Part shown: positions 30,767-40,928 of the stretch, piece by piece
Layout of the letters: each line of letters starts with the position of its first letter
Position numbering within the stretch: position 1 is the first letter of the stretch
Source: Symbiodinium natans
Lineage: Eukaryota; Sar; Dinophyceae; Suessiales; Symbiodiniaceae
Direction: 5' to 3'
NCBI GenBank assembly: GCA_905221605.1
Contig: CAJNDS010001447.1
Coordinates: 339,001 to 403,000, forward strand
DNA length: 64,000 nt
Notes under the pieces: model-generated
Seen by the model: the letters and a program-made list of their open reading frames with translations, nothing else
What the model was told of the DNA's origin: nothing
Database searches by the model: none
Made by a program: the position numbers and the translations under genes

Positions 30767-30829
30767 CAAGACGAAGGCGTCATGACAAGCCCCGTGCACT
30801 TGGTGGCCACAGGCTCCCGCACGGGAGAG
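30767..30829 (+). CDS. Exon-like island with CAG and GAG|GT borders (21 codons)
   Basis: QDEGVMTSPVHLVATGSRTG then E is open from the AG that ends a CCCTAAA array to a GT donor (GAGAG|GTTAGC). Length is a multiple of three. No family recognised. Confidence 0.35.
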
Positions 30830-31082
30830 GTTAGCGCCTGTCTAGTGTTTAAGGTTGAGAGGGCTTTGAGAGATTTTGGGGCTCATCTTAGTTGCTTGTT
30901 TGGAAGCATCTTCGTTCCCTTGTCCAACACACAATAGCCATAAATCGTGTAGAATCTTCAAGAGACAAAGTACTGCTACGAGGCCCGCACGTTTCATAAG
31001 TTGTGAGCGCGCGAGACTTCGGGGTTCCCGAAACCCTAAGCCCTAAATCCCTAACACTACCTATAACCAACCCGAAGCCCTG

Positions 31083-31320
31083 AACCCTAAACCCTAAATC
31101 CTAAGCCCTAAGCCCTAAATCCAGAACCCTAAATCCTGAACCCTAAACCCTAAACCCTAAACCTTAAACCCCAGAGTTCGGGGTTTAGGGCTCCTGGAGT
31201 GAAAAATGTGGAAAACGTTTCGGTCAGCTCCGTTGCAACATGTGGCTCCGGACTCCGGACCAACAGCGTTTAGGGTTTAGGGTTTAGGGTTTAGGGTTTA
31301 GGGTTTAGGGTTTAGGGGTT
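31083..31320. repeat. CCCTAAA and TTTAGGG arrays
   Basis: CCCTAAA/CCCTAAG/CCCTAAAT units at 31083-31170 and eight TTTAGGG units at 31263-31318. Confidence 0.85.
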
Positions 31321-31358
31321 TTCTCAAAGACACGCAGAATAAGAGCACATGCTGTACC

Positions 31359-31409
31359 TCGGGATGTTCCCCTTATACTAACCGTCTTTACCAGGGACGT
31401 ATTATTATT
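31359..31409. mobile_element. Half copy of TTGGGATGTTCCCC element
   Basis: CGGGATGTTCCCCTTATACT then AACCGTCTTTACCAGGGA matches the left arm of 29909-30012. ATT-rich sequence follows in place of the right arm. Confidence 0.65.
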
Positions 31410-31480
31410 TTCTTATTATTATTACTATTATTCTTCTTATTTTTCTTTAGAAATTATTTTTATTGTTTTTATTACTTTTT
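31405..31480. repeat. Imperfect (ATT)n/(TTA)n
   Basis: T-rich trinucleotide-like run (TTATTATTATTACTATTATT and further). Confidence 0.75.
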
Positions 31481-31556
31481 GTTGTTGCCAAGTTTCGTCC
31501 GATGTACCCTATGGTTTATGTTGGACTGGCAGCCTCTGGCAAGATCCCAACTACCC

Positions 31557-31660
31557 TAAACCCGAAACCCTAAACCCTAAACCCTAAATCCTAAACCCTA
31601 AACCCTAAACCCTAAATCCTAAACCCTAAACCCTAAACCCTAAACCCTAAACCCTACCTG
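31557..31660 (-). repeat. CCCTAAA array with CCCTAAAT variants
   Basis: About fifteen units with regularly spaced CCTAAAT variants. Confidence 0.9.
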
Positions 31661-33100
31661 AGACCTTGAGGTTGAGGCTTCAGTTTTGGTGCTCGGATGT
31701 TAGGGCGTCTAGTGTTTCGGGTTTTAGCTCGGCTGGAGCAGCGATACAGCCCCACGCAGCCAGCTCGCCCGAAGCACCTGCGGCACGATGCCAGCTTAGG
31801 GGTGAAAGAGCTACGATCTTGTTTTCTTGTTGCCTGCAGCAACCGCTTCCTGTTGCCTGCAGAAACCGCACCGTCGAGGCCTAGAATGAATTCAGAAGGG
31901 AAGGACGTGTTCCATAAGACCCGTGGAAGGGTGTAAACGTGATGCGACATCGAGCATGTTTCAAGCGAAAGTCAGCTTGGAAGGGTGGTTAAAACGTGTA
32001 TTCTCATACTAAACCGCGCGTCCCGACGATATGGAACACCTATATGTCTGGGGCTTTGAGCCCTGCCCCGTCCGTAGCCGAATGCTCCTGATACGGATAA
32101 GAGTTTCTCTTTGCGAAGGTGCCCTAAACCCTAAACCCTAGATCCTAAACCCTAAGCCCTAAACCCTAAACCCTAAACCCTAAACTCTAAGCCCTAAGCC
32201 CTAAGCCCTAAGCCCTAAACCCTACGAAAGGGTTCAGGGTTTTGTAGGGGGTGTAGGGATCAAGTCTTCGGGCCAAACCCCCCTTCCCCCCCTCCCCCAC
32301 ATTCTGCAACGGAGCCAGTGGCCGAAGCAGCCATGGGGATTTCCGAAAAGAGGGGTACCCCTTATATACCCAAAACGCTATACCCTAAACCCTAAACCCT
32401 AAACCCTAAGCCCTAAACCCCGAAGCTGTCAGGCACGCTGAGGCTCTCCGTCCAAGTGCGCCTTGGCTTCGGCCTTCTCTCATTGGCTGGACGTAGGGTC
32501 GGGCGCGCCTTTGGGTTTGTTTTAGATCATGGATATGAGGGTTTAGAAGTTTAGGGTTTAGGGTTTAGGGTTTGGGGATTAGGGTTTAGGGTTTAGAGAG
32601 AGAGAGAGAGAGAGAGAGTTGGTCATGGAGGGTGGGGGGGAAAGAAACCACTCCACACTCGCCGGCCGAACTCGTTTTCACTGGAGCGGCTCCAATACAG
32701 CGATGACGTCCGGGGCTTCGGCCCCATGCCCCCAAGAAAGAAAGAAAGAAAGAGAGTTGAGTCATGCCTGTTAGCAGAAGAAGGGTTGAGTTGCAGAAGA
32801 TGTCGATACTTCGGCCTTTTTGCTCAGAGCTCCCCGCCTGTGCGCCCGCGCAAACCTTGGGATCCTAGACCCCTTAGGCCCCCAAACCCTGCAAACCCCG
32901 CCAGATTAACAAGGCCAGATTTAGGGCTCGGGGTTTAGGGCTTAGGGTTTAGACACTAGGGTTTACGGCTGCGTCTTGTAATCTGTCCAAACCCAAGCCG
33001 CAAGGCCCTTACCCAAGTAGGGTTTGGGTTTAGGGTTTAGGGTTAAGACCAACTACGGTTTCAGGTTGTAAGGTTTAATTATGTGGCTCAGAGTTCCCGC
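31661..33100. other. Spacers with short arrays and (GA)n
   Basis: 31.66-32.1 kb is open on both strands without any family match. CCCTAAA units at 32122-32225, a half palindrome GGATTTCCGAAAAGAGGGGT at 32338, TTTAGGG at 32545-32595 and (GA)n at 32595-32618. No gene supported. Confidence 0.45.
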
Positions 33101-33109
33101 AAAATTAAG

Positions 33110-33305
33110 CCCTAAACCCTAAGACCCTAATACCCTAAATACCCTAATATCCTCATACCCTAGTACCCTATACCCTAACACCCTAAACCCTAAACCCGAA
33201 TACCCCTAAACCCTAAACCCTAAACCCTAAACCCTAAACCCTAAACCCTAAACCCTAAACCCTAAACCCTACACCCTAAACCCTAAACCCTAAACCCTAA
33301 ACCCT
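33110..33305 (-). repeat. Degenerate ACCCTAATA units then CCCTAAA array
   Basis: TACCCTAATACCC-type units at 33118-33190 pass into about sixteen CCCTAAA units. Confidence 0.88.
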
Positions 33306-33414
33306 AGCTTAGCGTCTAGGAAGCCCAGGTGCTCCTGGGTGTCGATCCTCGACCTCCGGTTCATGGCGATCTGGAGCACCGACGCTGGGCTCCGGAATCC
33401 TCAGGGTTCTTGCG

Positions 33415-33600
33415 GTTTAGGGTTTAGGGTTTAGGGTTTGGGGTTTGGGGTTTGGGGTTTGGGGTTCAGGGTTTAGGGTTTAGGGTTTAGGGTTGAGGTT
33501 TCAGGGTTTAGGGTTGAGGATTCAGGGTTTAGGGTCGAGGATTTAGGGTTGAGGGTTCAGGGTGTAGGATTGCGGGTGTAGGGTGGAGAGTTCAGGGTTA
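33415..33600 (+). repeat. TTTAGGG array with GTTTGGG and GTTGAGG variants
   Basis: TTTAGGG, five GGGTTTG units and a mixed tail of GGGTTGAGG/GGGTTCAGG units. Confidence 0.85.
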
Positions 33601-33829
33601 TGTTATGTACATACTGTAGTAGTTACCGTTATCATGGTGACGGTTTAAGTTCCATGTCAAGAATCCCCAAAACCCTAAACCCTGAACCCTAAACCCTAAA
33701 CCCTAAACCCTAAACCCTGGCTTGCAAGGTCACGACGGCAATACGCATACTCATCGTGCTTCGATGGCCGCCCCCGGAACTGTCCCCCGGAACGTTCCTC
33801 GCAGGACAGGCCGTTGCCGGCGCTATCTC

Positions 33830-34120
33830 GAGCTGGGGTTTAGGGTTTAGGGTTTCGGGTAAGTTTAGGGTTTAGGGTTTCGGGTTGCCTCGCAGGACAT
33901 AGAGTTTTGGGGTTTAAGGCTTCAGGGTTTAGGAGCCAGCATAGGCCCTTATTCCCCTGGCACCTGGCTCGCTGGGCCTGCAGCTCTCGCGAACCTGTAG
34001 GGTTTCGGGTTTAGGGTTTCGGGTTTAGGGTTTAGGGTTTCGGGTTTAGGGTTTAGGGTTTAGGGTTTAGGCTTAGGGTTTAGGGTTTAGGGTTTAGGGT
34101 TTAGGGTCTCAACCTTAGGG
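33830..34120 (+). repeat. TTTAGGG/TTTCGGG arrays
   Basis: Units at 33836-33880 and 34000-34112 alternate TTTAGGG with TTTCGGG. Confidence 0.85.
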
Positions 34121-34453
34121 TTGCGGGTCTTCCTCAACACCTTGGGTTCTAATCTTGATTTTCTCTTTTGGGCGTTAGAGGGTCATGTTCGCAGCGTCTT
34201 TCGGGGGGTTTAGGGTTTAGGGTTTGGGTTTTACAGGGTTTAGGATTTAGGGTTTGGAGTACAGGGCCGAACTCGTACTCTGGGCAGGAGAACTTAGCAG
34301 CTTGGTGGCTGCCACTATGGCGACCGCTCTGGCACCTCGGCCTCGACTTTGCGCAAGCTTCGATGATGATCTGGGTTCAGTGGGTAGGGGTTCAGGGTTC
34401 AGGGTTTAGGGTTTAGGGTTTTAAGAGGTTTAAGGTTTAGGGTTTAGGGTTTA

Positions 34454-34580
34454 CTTGAAGGTTCATGGTACTTACTAACCACTTATAACTGTACTTATAA
34501 CCCCACTTATAATACCCCTAAAGGGCCTTAGGGTTATTCGCCCAGTTATCTGTAGTTCCTGAGTACCATGAACCTCCAAG
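34454..34580. mobile_element. TTGGAGGTTCA-family element, complete, TA-flanked
   Basis: CTTGAAGGTTCATGGTACTT and inverted CTTGGAGGTTCATGGTACTC are near-perfect 20-bp ends. TA lies outside both. The centre ACTTATAACCCCACTTATAA is unpaired or weakly paired. Its left neighbour is a TTTAGGG array. Confidence 0.85.
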
Positions 34581-34680
34581 TAGGGCTTAGGGTTCAAGAT
34601 TTTCGGGCTTGTGCTGTTTTGACTTTGGGGGTGGCACCCCCCAAAGCTCTTTCAAGCCCTTCGCAGCCGTAAAGCTCCTT

Positions 34681-34780
34681 AGGGTTAGGGTTTAGGGTTT
34701 AGGTTTAGGGTTTAGGGTTTAGGGTTCAGGGTTTAGGGTTTAGGGTTTAGGGTTTAGGGTTTAGGGTTTAGGGTTTAGGG
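34681..34780 (+). repeat. TTTAGGG array
   Basis: About fourteen units with two slips. Confidence 0.92.
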
Positions 34781-34935
34781 GTCACTTCAGGTGCTTGACG
34801 GGATGCAAGATGAACGGGAACAAAAAGCTTGTTTTACACACTTTGCATGACTTGTGGAGGGGCACGTGCTCATCAGGGTTGGGCATTAATTGGTGTAGCC
34901 CACACATTGGGTATATATGGTCGCCGGCGTCTGGC

Positions 34936-34999
34936 GAGTCCCCCCCCCCCCCCCCCCCCCCATGGCATGGTCAGGGGTAGGGGGGGGGGGGGGGGGGGC
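34936..34999. repeat. Poly-C and poly-G pair
   Basis: A C run (about 34939-34960) and a G run (about 34980-34998) face each other across CATGGCATGGTCAGGGG. This is an obvious hairpin. Confidence 0.85.
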
Positions 35000-35120
35000 G
35001 ACTGTGAGCACACCCTCGGCAAAACCCGAGGGACCTTAAACCGAAACCCTAAACCCCAAACCCTAAACCACCACAATCACCACCCCACAGGGGCCACACG
35101 GGGGTGACGGAACGCTGGAC

Positions 35121-35233
35121 CATATATGGGTAGTTCTCTAAATCAGGGTCCCTTTCGGGGTACCCTATCTGGTACGTCACCCTTAGAAAGAAGGACCCAA
35201 GAGTGCCCCTTTGGAGAACTACCCATGTGTAGG
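35121..35233. mobile_element. AGTTCTCTAA-family palindromic element
   Basis: ATATATGGGTAGTTCTCTAA at the left and GGAGAACTACCCATGTGTAG at the right, with TCAGGGTCCCTTTCGGGGTA next to the left arm as in the copy at 8099-8192. Confidence 0.82.
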
Positions 35234-35330
35234 ACTCGAACCTCCGTGATGAGTTTCAGATGCCTTTGCCGCACGAAAAGGGCCTGCCTAGGTCGTCAAT
35301 GCTCCAGTGCCCAAGAGCTCAGGCTAGGGA
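35229..35330 (-). other. tRNA/SINE-like B box, weak
   Basis: The minus strand carries AGGTTCGAGTCCT, a match to the Pol III B box. Upstream on that strand is TGCGGCAAAGGC, a loose A-box-like string at about the right distance. No complete cloverleaf could be folded, so this could be a tRNA-derived SINE head or chance. Confidence 0.22.
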
Positions 35331-35830
35331 TAAAGTGTTCGAGTCGTGAGACCAACTTGGTCATTGTGGGCAGGCTTCGTGTCCTCTAGCATAACATATT
35401 GTGTTGTTTCCTCCCTCAACTGCCTGCTACTCTTATTGTTGGTTCGTAGGGAATGCAGGAACAGGGTACTATTGTTGCCATTTCTACTATAGTTTGGTCA
35501 TACAAACTGACACTATGTACTTGCTTGACATACGCAACCGTTGTGCTGCAGCAGCCATGCATATGTGGACATGCTCTTCCGTGGTATTTCCCCGCTGGAC
35601 TTCGAAGCAAAGAATCCTGTAAACCTGTAACGTCAAGTATGTGGTGAGGGGGGTTCTGAACAGATATGTCGTCGGGCTGAGCTGACACCCTTGCCATGGA
35701 AACTTGCTCATCAATAAATCCGCCAGCATCGGGGCCCGGGGCACTACCGAGAGCCTGCATGAAGCCTAAAGCAGATCTTTTTTGTTGTCCGGCCTTACAT
35801 AGCCCTAAGCAACCAAGGCAGGATCCTCAA
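35234..35830. other. Array-free stretch, open on several frames
   Basis: About 600 bp without telomere units. The minus strand is open at about 35416-35760 (RVSAQPDDISVQNPPHHILD within it) and the plus strand is open in pieces. No motif decides between them. Confidence 0.35.
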
Positions 35831-35979
35831 CAACACGCCCAACCTGAAACCACGGTTTAGGGTTTAGGTTTTAGGGTTTAGGGTTTAGGGTTTAGGGCAC
35901 GCGGAACGCCCTAAAGCCTGTAAAGCCCCGAAGCCCCCAGCACGTGAGCCCCTACACAAGTCTCAAGCCCAAACCCTGC

Positions 35980-36089
35980 CTTGGGGAACAAATGAACCCT
36001 AAGATTGGGGTCATATACCCTATACTACTACAATTACCATTACGGTATATGAACCATAAACCCTTTTAGGGTTCATTTCGTCCCCAAGG
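35980..36089. mobile_element. CCTTGGGGAACAAATGAACCC palindromic element
   Basis: CCTTGGGGAACAAATGAACC and inverted CCTTGGGGACGAAATGAACC pair over about 25 bp. The inner arms TCATATACC and GGTATATGA also pair. Only copy seen here. Confidence 0.8.
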
Positions 36090-36164
36090 TGTTTTCCGCT
36101 CTTAGGTGGTTGGGGGATTCCTGAGAACCTTAGAGAGGCCCCTAAACCCTGCGCCCTGGCTTGG

Positions 36165-36265
36165 GGTTGAGGGTTTAGGGTTTAGGGCTTAGGGTTTAGG
36201 GTTTAGGGCTTGGGGGTTAGGGTTTAGGGTTAAGGGTTTAGGGTTTAGGGTTTAGGGTTTAGGGC
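36165..36265 (+). repeat. TTTAGGG array with GCTTAGGG variants
   Basis: About thirteen units. Confidence 0.88.
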
Positions 36266-36375
36266 TATCTTATTCCTCAGGCCAAAGGCTCTATCCAGAG
36301 CAGCCTGCAGAAGCACGCCGAGGCTGTTTCGGGGTTCGTCTGCCGGAGAAGAACGTTTTTTTTGGCGGGTTTAGG

Positions 36376-36482
36376 GTTCAGGGTTTGGGGTTTGGGGTTT
36401 GGGGTTTGGGGTTTAGGGCCTGGAGTTTTTGGGATTTATGGTTGGGGTTGGAGTTTCGGGTGTTTGGGGGGGGGGGGGGGGG
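36376..36482. repeat. GGGTTTG units and poly-G tract
   Basis: GGGTTTGG units followed by a G run at about 36465-36482. Confidence 0.8.
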
Positions 36483-36599
36483 TAGGGTTTCTGGTTTGCA
36501 GCCTTTTTGTTTTTGGCTGAGGGTTTCGGGTTTCGTTCATTGTTGTTGGCGGGGTGGGGGGGGGAGAGGCTGGGAGGCCTGCTTGCCACTATGACATGT

Positions 36600-36665
36600 T
36601 CAGAGGGTTTAGGGTTTAGGGTTTAGGGTTTGGGGTTTGGGGTTTGGGGTTTGGGGTTTGGGGTT
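36600..36665 (+). repeat. TTTAGGG then TTTGGGG block
   Basis: Three TTTAGGG units change into five TTTGGGG units, another block-wise variant. Confidence 0.9.
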
Positions 36666-36888
36666 CGGGTGCACATGGTGTGACTCAGAAGCCCACAAGC
36701 ATGCTTACAATATGCATAAGCAGCCCCCAAAAGATAGAAAGCATTTTTCCCTGCAGGGGCAATATAGGGATCATTATTTGGAAATGTTTCGGGGCGTTCT
36801 TGAGCAATTATCTGCTCAGATCCATGTCTTGGATGAGGCCCCCTCACAGTCATCGCGAGCCGTAGAATCAAGAGATGAGAATGATGGT
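36666..36888 (+). CDS. Exon-like block, charged helical protein fragment
   Basis: The frame CDSEAHKHAYNMHKQPPKDR, KHFSLQGQYRDHYLEMFRGV, LEQLSAQIHVLDEAPSQSSR and AVESRDEND is open for about 75 codons right up to a palindromic element at 36886. It has a heptad-like leucine pattern and coding-like composition. There is no start or family motif. It is among the better candidate exons outside the RCC1-like gene. Confidence 0.42.
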
Positions 36889-37005
36889 ACCCCAAAAGGT
36901 TGTACCTCTCAAGGTTCCCCCTAATATACTCCTAATATGGCCCTTACACTACCTTAAGGATCTTTGAAAAGGGTCCCCCAAAACCTAAGGGTACCATAAG
37001 GGTCC
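36886..37005. mobile_element. TACCCCTAAAG...CCTTAGGGGT family palindrome
   Basis: GTACCCCAAAAGGTTGTACC at the left, AACCTAAGGGTACCATAAGG at the right, core ATATGGCCCTTACACTACCT as in the copies at 5963 and 42782. It abuts the exon-like block on its left. Confidence 0.78.
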
Positions 37006-37094
37006 AAGCTAAACCCCCTCGATAGAAGCAGGGCCCGGGTCCATTTCTCAACAGCCATTAGTAGGAGACTTAAGGACCACCAGGAACTAGTACC

Positions 37095-37190
37095 TTAACC
37101 CTTAAACTCTAAACCCTAAGCCCCAAACCCTAAACCCTAAACCCCAAGCCCCAAACCCTAAACCCTAAACCCTAAACCCTAAGTCCTGCT
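37095..37190 (-). repeat. CCCTAAA/CCCCAAA array
   Basis: About twelve units, followed by a 55-bp island and a TTTAGGG array. Confidence 0.85.
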
Positions 37191-37246
37191 TGGAGTCGCT
37201 GTGGTATGCAACTCGGTCCGTCTCTCAGGACTGAGTAGTTCTACTT

Positions 37247-37365
37247 CGGGTTTAGGGTTTTAGGGTTTTAGGGTTTAGGGTTTAGGGTTTAGGGTTTAGG
37301 GTTTAGGGTTTAGGGTTTAGGGTTTAGGGTTTAGGGTTTAGGGTTTAGGGTTTAGGGGATTTGGG
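37247..37365 (+). repeat. TTTAGGG array
   Basis: About sixteen units, the first two with an extra T. Confidence 0.93.
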
Positions 37366-37501
37366 TTTAGGGCTCATCGGTTTGTGGCTTAGGGGTTTAG
37401 GTGGTTAAGGGTTTAGGTGTTTGAGTGGGTACTTACGAGTGACTTTAGAAAAAGCTGCCCCAAACTCCTGGGCCCTGACATCAGGGTTTCAGGACTTTGG
37501 C

Positions 37502-37566
37502 ATTTAGGGTTTAGGGTTTAGGGTTTAGGGTTTAGGGTTTAGGGTTTAGGGTTTAGGGTTTAGGAT
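37502..37566 (+). repeat. TTTAGGG array
   Basis: About nine perfect units. Confidence 0.92.
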
Positions 37567-37725
37567 TTTCGGGTATATTGAAAGTTCTCAACATGTGTTT
37601 CGGGTATATGTCAGGCTGGAGGGTACATAGGTTTAGGGCCTTAGGAGGCTTAGGGTTCGGGTTGAGGGTTTTATCCCTAAACTCTAGACCCTAAACCTTC
37701 AACCCGAAGCCATTTCTCCAGCCGT

Positions 37726-37811
37726 TGGCCTTCGACAGGTTGCTGTGCTGACAAACGAGCACACGGCCGCAAAGCGCATGCTTTCCGTCCTTTGCGACGC
37801 ACAGGCCAAGG
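37726..37811 (+). CDS. Exon-like island with G|GTTTGG donor
   Basis: GLRQVAVLTNEHTAAKRMLS followed by VLCDAQAK is open between CCCTAAA-like and TTTAGGG sequence and ends at a GT in the first telomere unit. Helical, coding-like, family unknown. Confidence 0.33.
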
Positions 37812-37997
37812 GTTTGGGGTTTAGGGTTTAGGGTTTAGGGTTTAGGGTTTAGGAAGCGAATAGTGAGCTCCTTGGGTGGGCGTGGGGGTCATTGTGCTTC
37901 TGCAGATATTATGCCCCTAAATTAAGAGCCTCCGGCTCAAGCCGCCGACCCCGCAGGAGAACAAGTTTAAGGTTTGGGGTTTGGTGATTTTGTTTGC

Positions 37998-38048
37998 GGT
38001 GGGGGGGGGGTGGGGGGGGCAGCGGGTGGGAGGGGGGGAAGGGGGGGT

Positions 38049-38082
<34 letters not shown>
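37998..38082. repeat. Long interrupted poly-G region
   Basis: G runs broken by T, C and A at about 37998-38050, then an uninterrupted run to about 38081. Gly- or Pro-rich open frames across it are artefacts of composition. Confidence 0.88.
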
Positions 38083-38294
38083 CGGGCGTTTGGGGGGCCC
38101 CAAAGAGGGGTTTTTTCCAAAAGAGCCCGAAAACGCCTACGATCCATGAGTTTACGCGGTGTGGGTGGCCTGTTCCTCCACGGAAAAGCTGGCGGGGTAC
38201 CCCCCCCTACCCCCCCCCCCAAGGTTTGGGGATAAGGAGGGAAAGAGGGAGGTTTTCACCTCCTCCCATCCAACACGCCGCCAGGGTCGGCGGA

Positions 38295-38365
38295 CCCCAA
38301 ACCCTAAACCCCAAACCCTAAACCCCAAACCCTAAACCCTAAACCCTAAACCCTAAACCCTAAAA
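38295..38365 (-). repeat. CCCTAAA array
   Basis: About ten units with CCCCAAA variants. Confidence 0.88.
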
Positions 38366-38514
38366 GCCCTGAGCCCTCAAGTTCTACGCCAGCTGCAGAG
38401 GTGAAGCTGTAGCAGCTTGTCTGCCATCTGCTTAAGAACCCCTCAAAGAATCAAAGCATGTTCTTTCTTATAGGGCAGTATATAGGGTCTTCTTATCTTT
38501 GTGTTTTTTTGGGT

Positions 38515-38608
38515 GGGTTTAGGGTTTAGGGTTTAGGGTCTAGGGTTTAGGGTTTAGGGTTCAGGGTTTAGGGTTTAGGGTTCAGGGTTTAGGGTTTAGG
38601 GTTTAGGG
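38515..38608 (+). repeat. TTTAGGG array with TTCAGGG variants
   Basis: About thirteen units. Confidence 0.9.
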
Positions 38609-38829
38609 TGTTCTTAAAGATGCAACAGTAGTTATGTTTCAAGGCTGATGAGGGTCTTGGCGTTTAAGCGATGTCATGTGCCCGGGAAGTCGGGGTTAGG
38701 GGCACATCGGATTCGATGTTTTTGAGGGTTTAGGGTTCAGAACATACCGACAACCATTATCTGCAATGCGACTATTCCCTAGGTAAGGGCCCGACAACCC
38801 AAGAATCATTAAGAGGGGGGGGCCTAGCC

Positions 38830-38978
38830 CAACCCTAAGCCCTAAGCCCTAAGCCCTAAACCCTAATTCCTCAACCCTAAACCTAAACCCTAAACCCTAA
38901 ACCCTAAACCCTAAACCCTAAACCCTAAACCCTAAACCCTAAACCCTAAACCCTAAACCCTAAACCCTAAACCCTAAC
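38830..38978 (-). repeat. Long CCCTAAA array
   Basis: CCCTAAG units pass into about thirteen perfect CCCTAAA units. Confidence 0.93.
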
Positions 38979-39097
38979 CCTCCGGTTGTATGAGACAGGT
39001 GGTCCTTGGACCCGACCTGAAGATTCTGTCCCACTGCCCTGGTCTCAGCCTTGCACTCCCGAGTCCCAATGCGAGTTTGGGAAGTTGGAGTCCGAAG

Positions 39098-39195
39098 TGG
39101 GTTTAGGGTTTAGGGTTTGGGGTTTAGGGTTTAGGGTTTAGGGTTTGGGGTTTAGGGTTTAGGGTAAAACCCTAAACCCTCAACCCTGAACCCTT
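39098..39195. repeat. TTTAGGG array meeting CCCTAAA (head-to-head)
   Basis: About nine TTTAGGG/TTTGGGG units end GGGTAAAACCCTAAACCCTC, a direct switch of orientation resembling a telomere-telomere fusion. Confidence 0.9.
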
Positions 39196-39308
39196 AGAGG
39201 TGGTTCTAACAGGAACCGTAAGTCCCTCTACTTCCTGAACAGCACGGCGGCAAGGGCCCTAGGCTATGAGCTGCTTTAGGTCGTTGTGAAGGCTTCAGTT
39301 TCGTTTTT

Positions 39309-39327
39309 CTTTTATTATTATTATTAC

Positions 39328-39412
<85 letters not shown>

Positions 39413-39475
39413 TATTATTATGTATATATATATATATATATATACATCTTTTTTTTTTGGGGGGGGGGGGGGGGG
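39309..39475. repeat. (TTA)n, (AT)n and poly-G microsatellite cluster
   Basis: About thirty TTA/ATT units (39312-39405), AT units to about 39445, then T and G runs to 39475. Confidence 0.95.
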
Positions 39476-39769
39476 TAGGGCTTGCCGGCTCAGGTTTAGG
39501 GATTTTGGGGAGTTGAGAGTTGAAGGGCAAGTTTTAGGAACGAGTTTTCTTCGTGATTGTGGTTGTTACTAGGGCACTTGTGAATTCGGGATTTAGGGAA
39601 TTAGGCAGCCATAGAAACTTCGATGAAGGACACCCCCCCCCCCCCCCCTTAACTGTAGTTAAGGGACTGGTTTAGGGTTTAGGGCTTAGGGCTTAGGGCT
39701 TAGGGTTTTGGGTTTGGGGGTCTAGGGTTCTCATACCTAGAACCCGACGTAGGGCCCAAGTATACATAC

Positions 39770-39888
39770 CGGATTTTGCGAATTCAGGGGTGCCCTTTTG
39801 GAGTGCTTGTTATAAGGGGATCCCCCTCTTTTGGGGTCCATTTTAGGGGTCCCCTATTTTCGTACACCCCCTACTAGTAACCAGGAGG
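39770..39888. mobile_element. TTTTCGTAAACCCC-family palindrome
   Basis: GATTTTGCGAATTCAGGGGT at the left and GGGGTCCCCTATTTTCGTAC at the right match the sub-elements of 10210-10520. The inner GGGGATCCCC is self-complementary. Confidence 0.6.
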
Positions 39889-39919
39889 ACCCCACTTGTA
39901 AGGGATGATATGCCTGGAG

Positions 39920-40127
39920 AGACTCTCTCTCTCTCTCTCTCTCTATGTGTGTGTATATATATATGGATATATAGAAAGAGAGAGACAGACAGGTCTACAG
40001 TATTCACATACACATACGCGTGCACACATGGTTATTCGTACACACACACACCACCCACGCATGCACGCAAGCACGCACGCACGCATGCACGCACGCATGC
40101 ACGCATGCACGCATGCACGCAAGCACG

Positions 40128-40178
<51 letters not shown>

Positions 40179-40180
40179 CT
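39920..40180. repeat. (CT)n, AT-rich, (GCAC/GCAT)n and (CA)n microsatellite cluster
   Basis: CT run at 39922-39944, GTATATATA stretch, ACGC-type CACGCATGCACGCA units (about 40058-40130) and about twenty-two CA units (40132-40177). Confidence 0.95.
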
Positions 40181-40432
40181 CGTTTTTTATGCTCCATGCG
40201 GAAATCTTCTCTGTCCTACCGCCAACACTTCAAGAACGGTGCGTCGCTGGGGGTGGGGTTAACACACACAGATGTTTTTTTTGCCCTTCTTCAAGGTCGT
40301 TTTAGAGTTTAGGGTTTAGGGTTTAGGGTTTAGGGTTATAAGGCTTAGCAGAAAGTTGCTCGAAGGCAGCGGCCTCTCCAACCTTCTCATCACTGGCGTG
40401 GAAGGGCTACAGACACTTATAGGCCGTGGACT

Positions 40433-40500
40433 CAAACCCTAAACCCTAGCCCTAAACCCTAAACCCTAGACCCTAAACCCTAAACCCTAAACTCTAGGAC
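40433..40500 (-). repeat. CCCTAAA array
   Basis: About nine units with CCCTAGA variants. Confidence 0.85.
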
Positions 40501-40928
40501 TCTAAGACCCTAAAAGGTTTTGCTTTCATTTTTGAGGGGTTTGGGGTTTAGGGTTCAGTTGCTTTTGGGTTTGGGGTGTCGCGGCAAAGCCCTTCTGAGG
40601 CTGGGTTTCGGGTTTAATAAAGGGTTTTGGGTTCAGGGTTTCGGGTTTAGGGTTTCGGGTTTCGGGGGAACCCTTTTTCGAAGGCAAGGGACCATATTAA
40701 GGGGCCATGTAACTTCCTCGAGATCCCCTCACCTTTTTGTCCCCTGATTGGTTTCTTTCCCTGCCCAGATATTTGAAGGGATGGGCTTTTGGTATTCCGA
40801 TACATTCCTTGGAAACCCTTCGTATCTTGTGAACTGAGTTATCTGCAAGCCCTAAGCCCCACGGCCCTACACGCTCAACCCACCAGGAGTATTCGATGAG
40901 GACCTGGTACCCTTATCCTTTCTGTTGT

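Noticed and set aside
31654-31950. Protein gene of about 98 codons
   Set aside because: Open frames overlap on both strands in three registers, with no motif and no splice or start context.
37917-38321. Gly/Pro-rich open frames around the poly-G region
   Set aside because: Compositional artefacts of homopolymer runs, with overlapping frames on both strands.
39286-40312. Tyr-rich, His/Thr-rich and Cys/Val-rich frames
   Set aside because: Direct translation of (TTA)n, (CA)n and (CGCA)n microsatellites.
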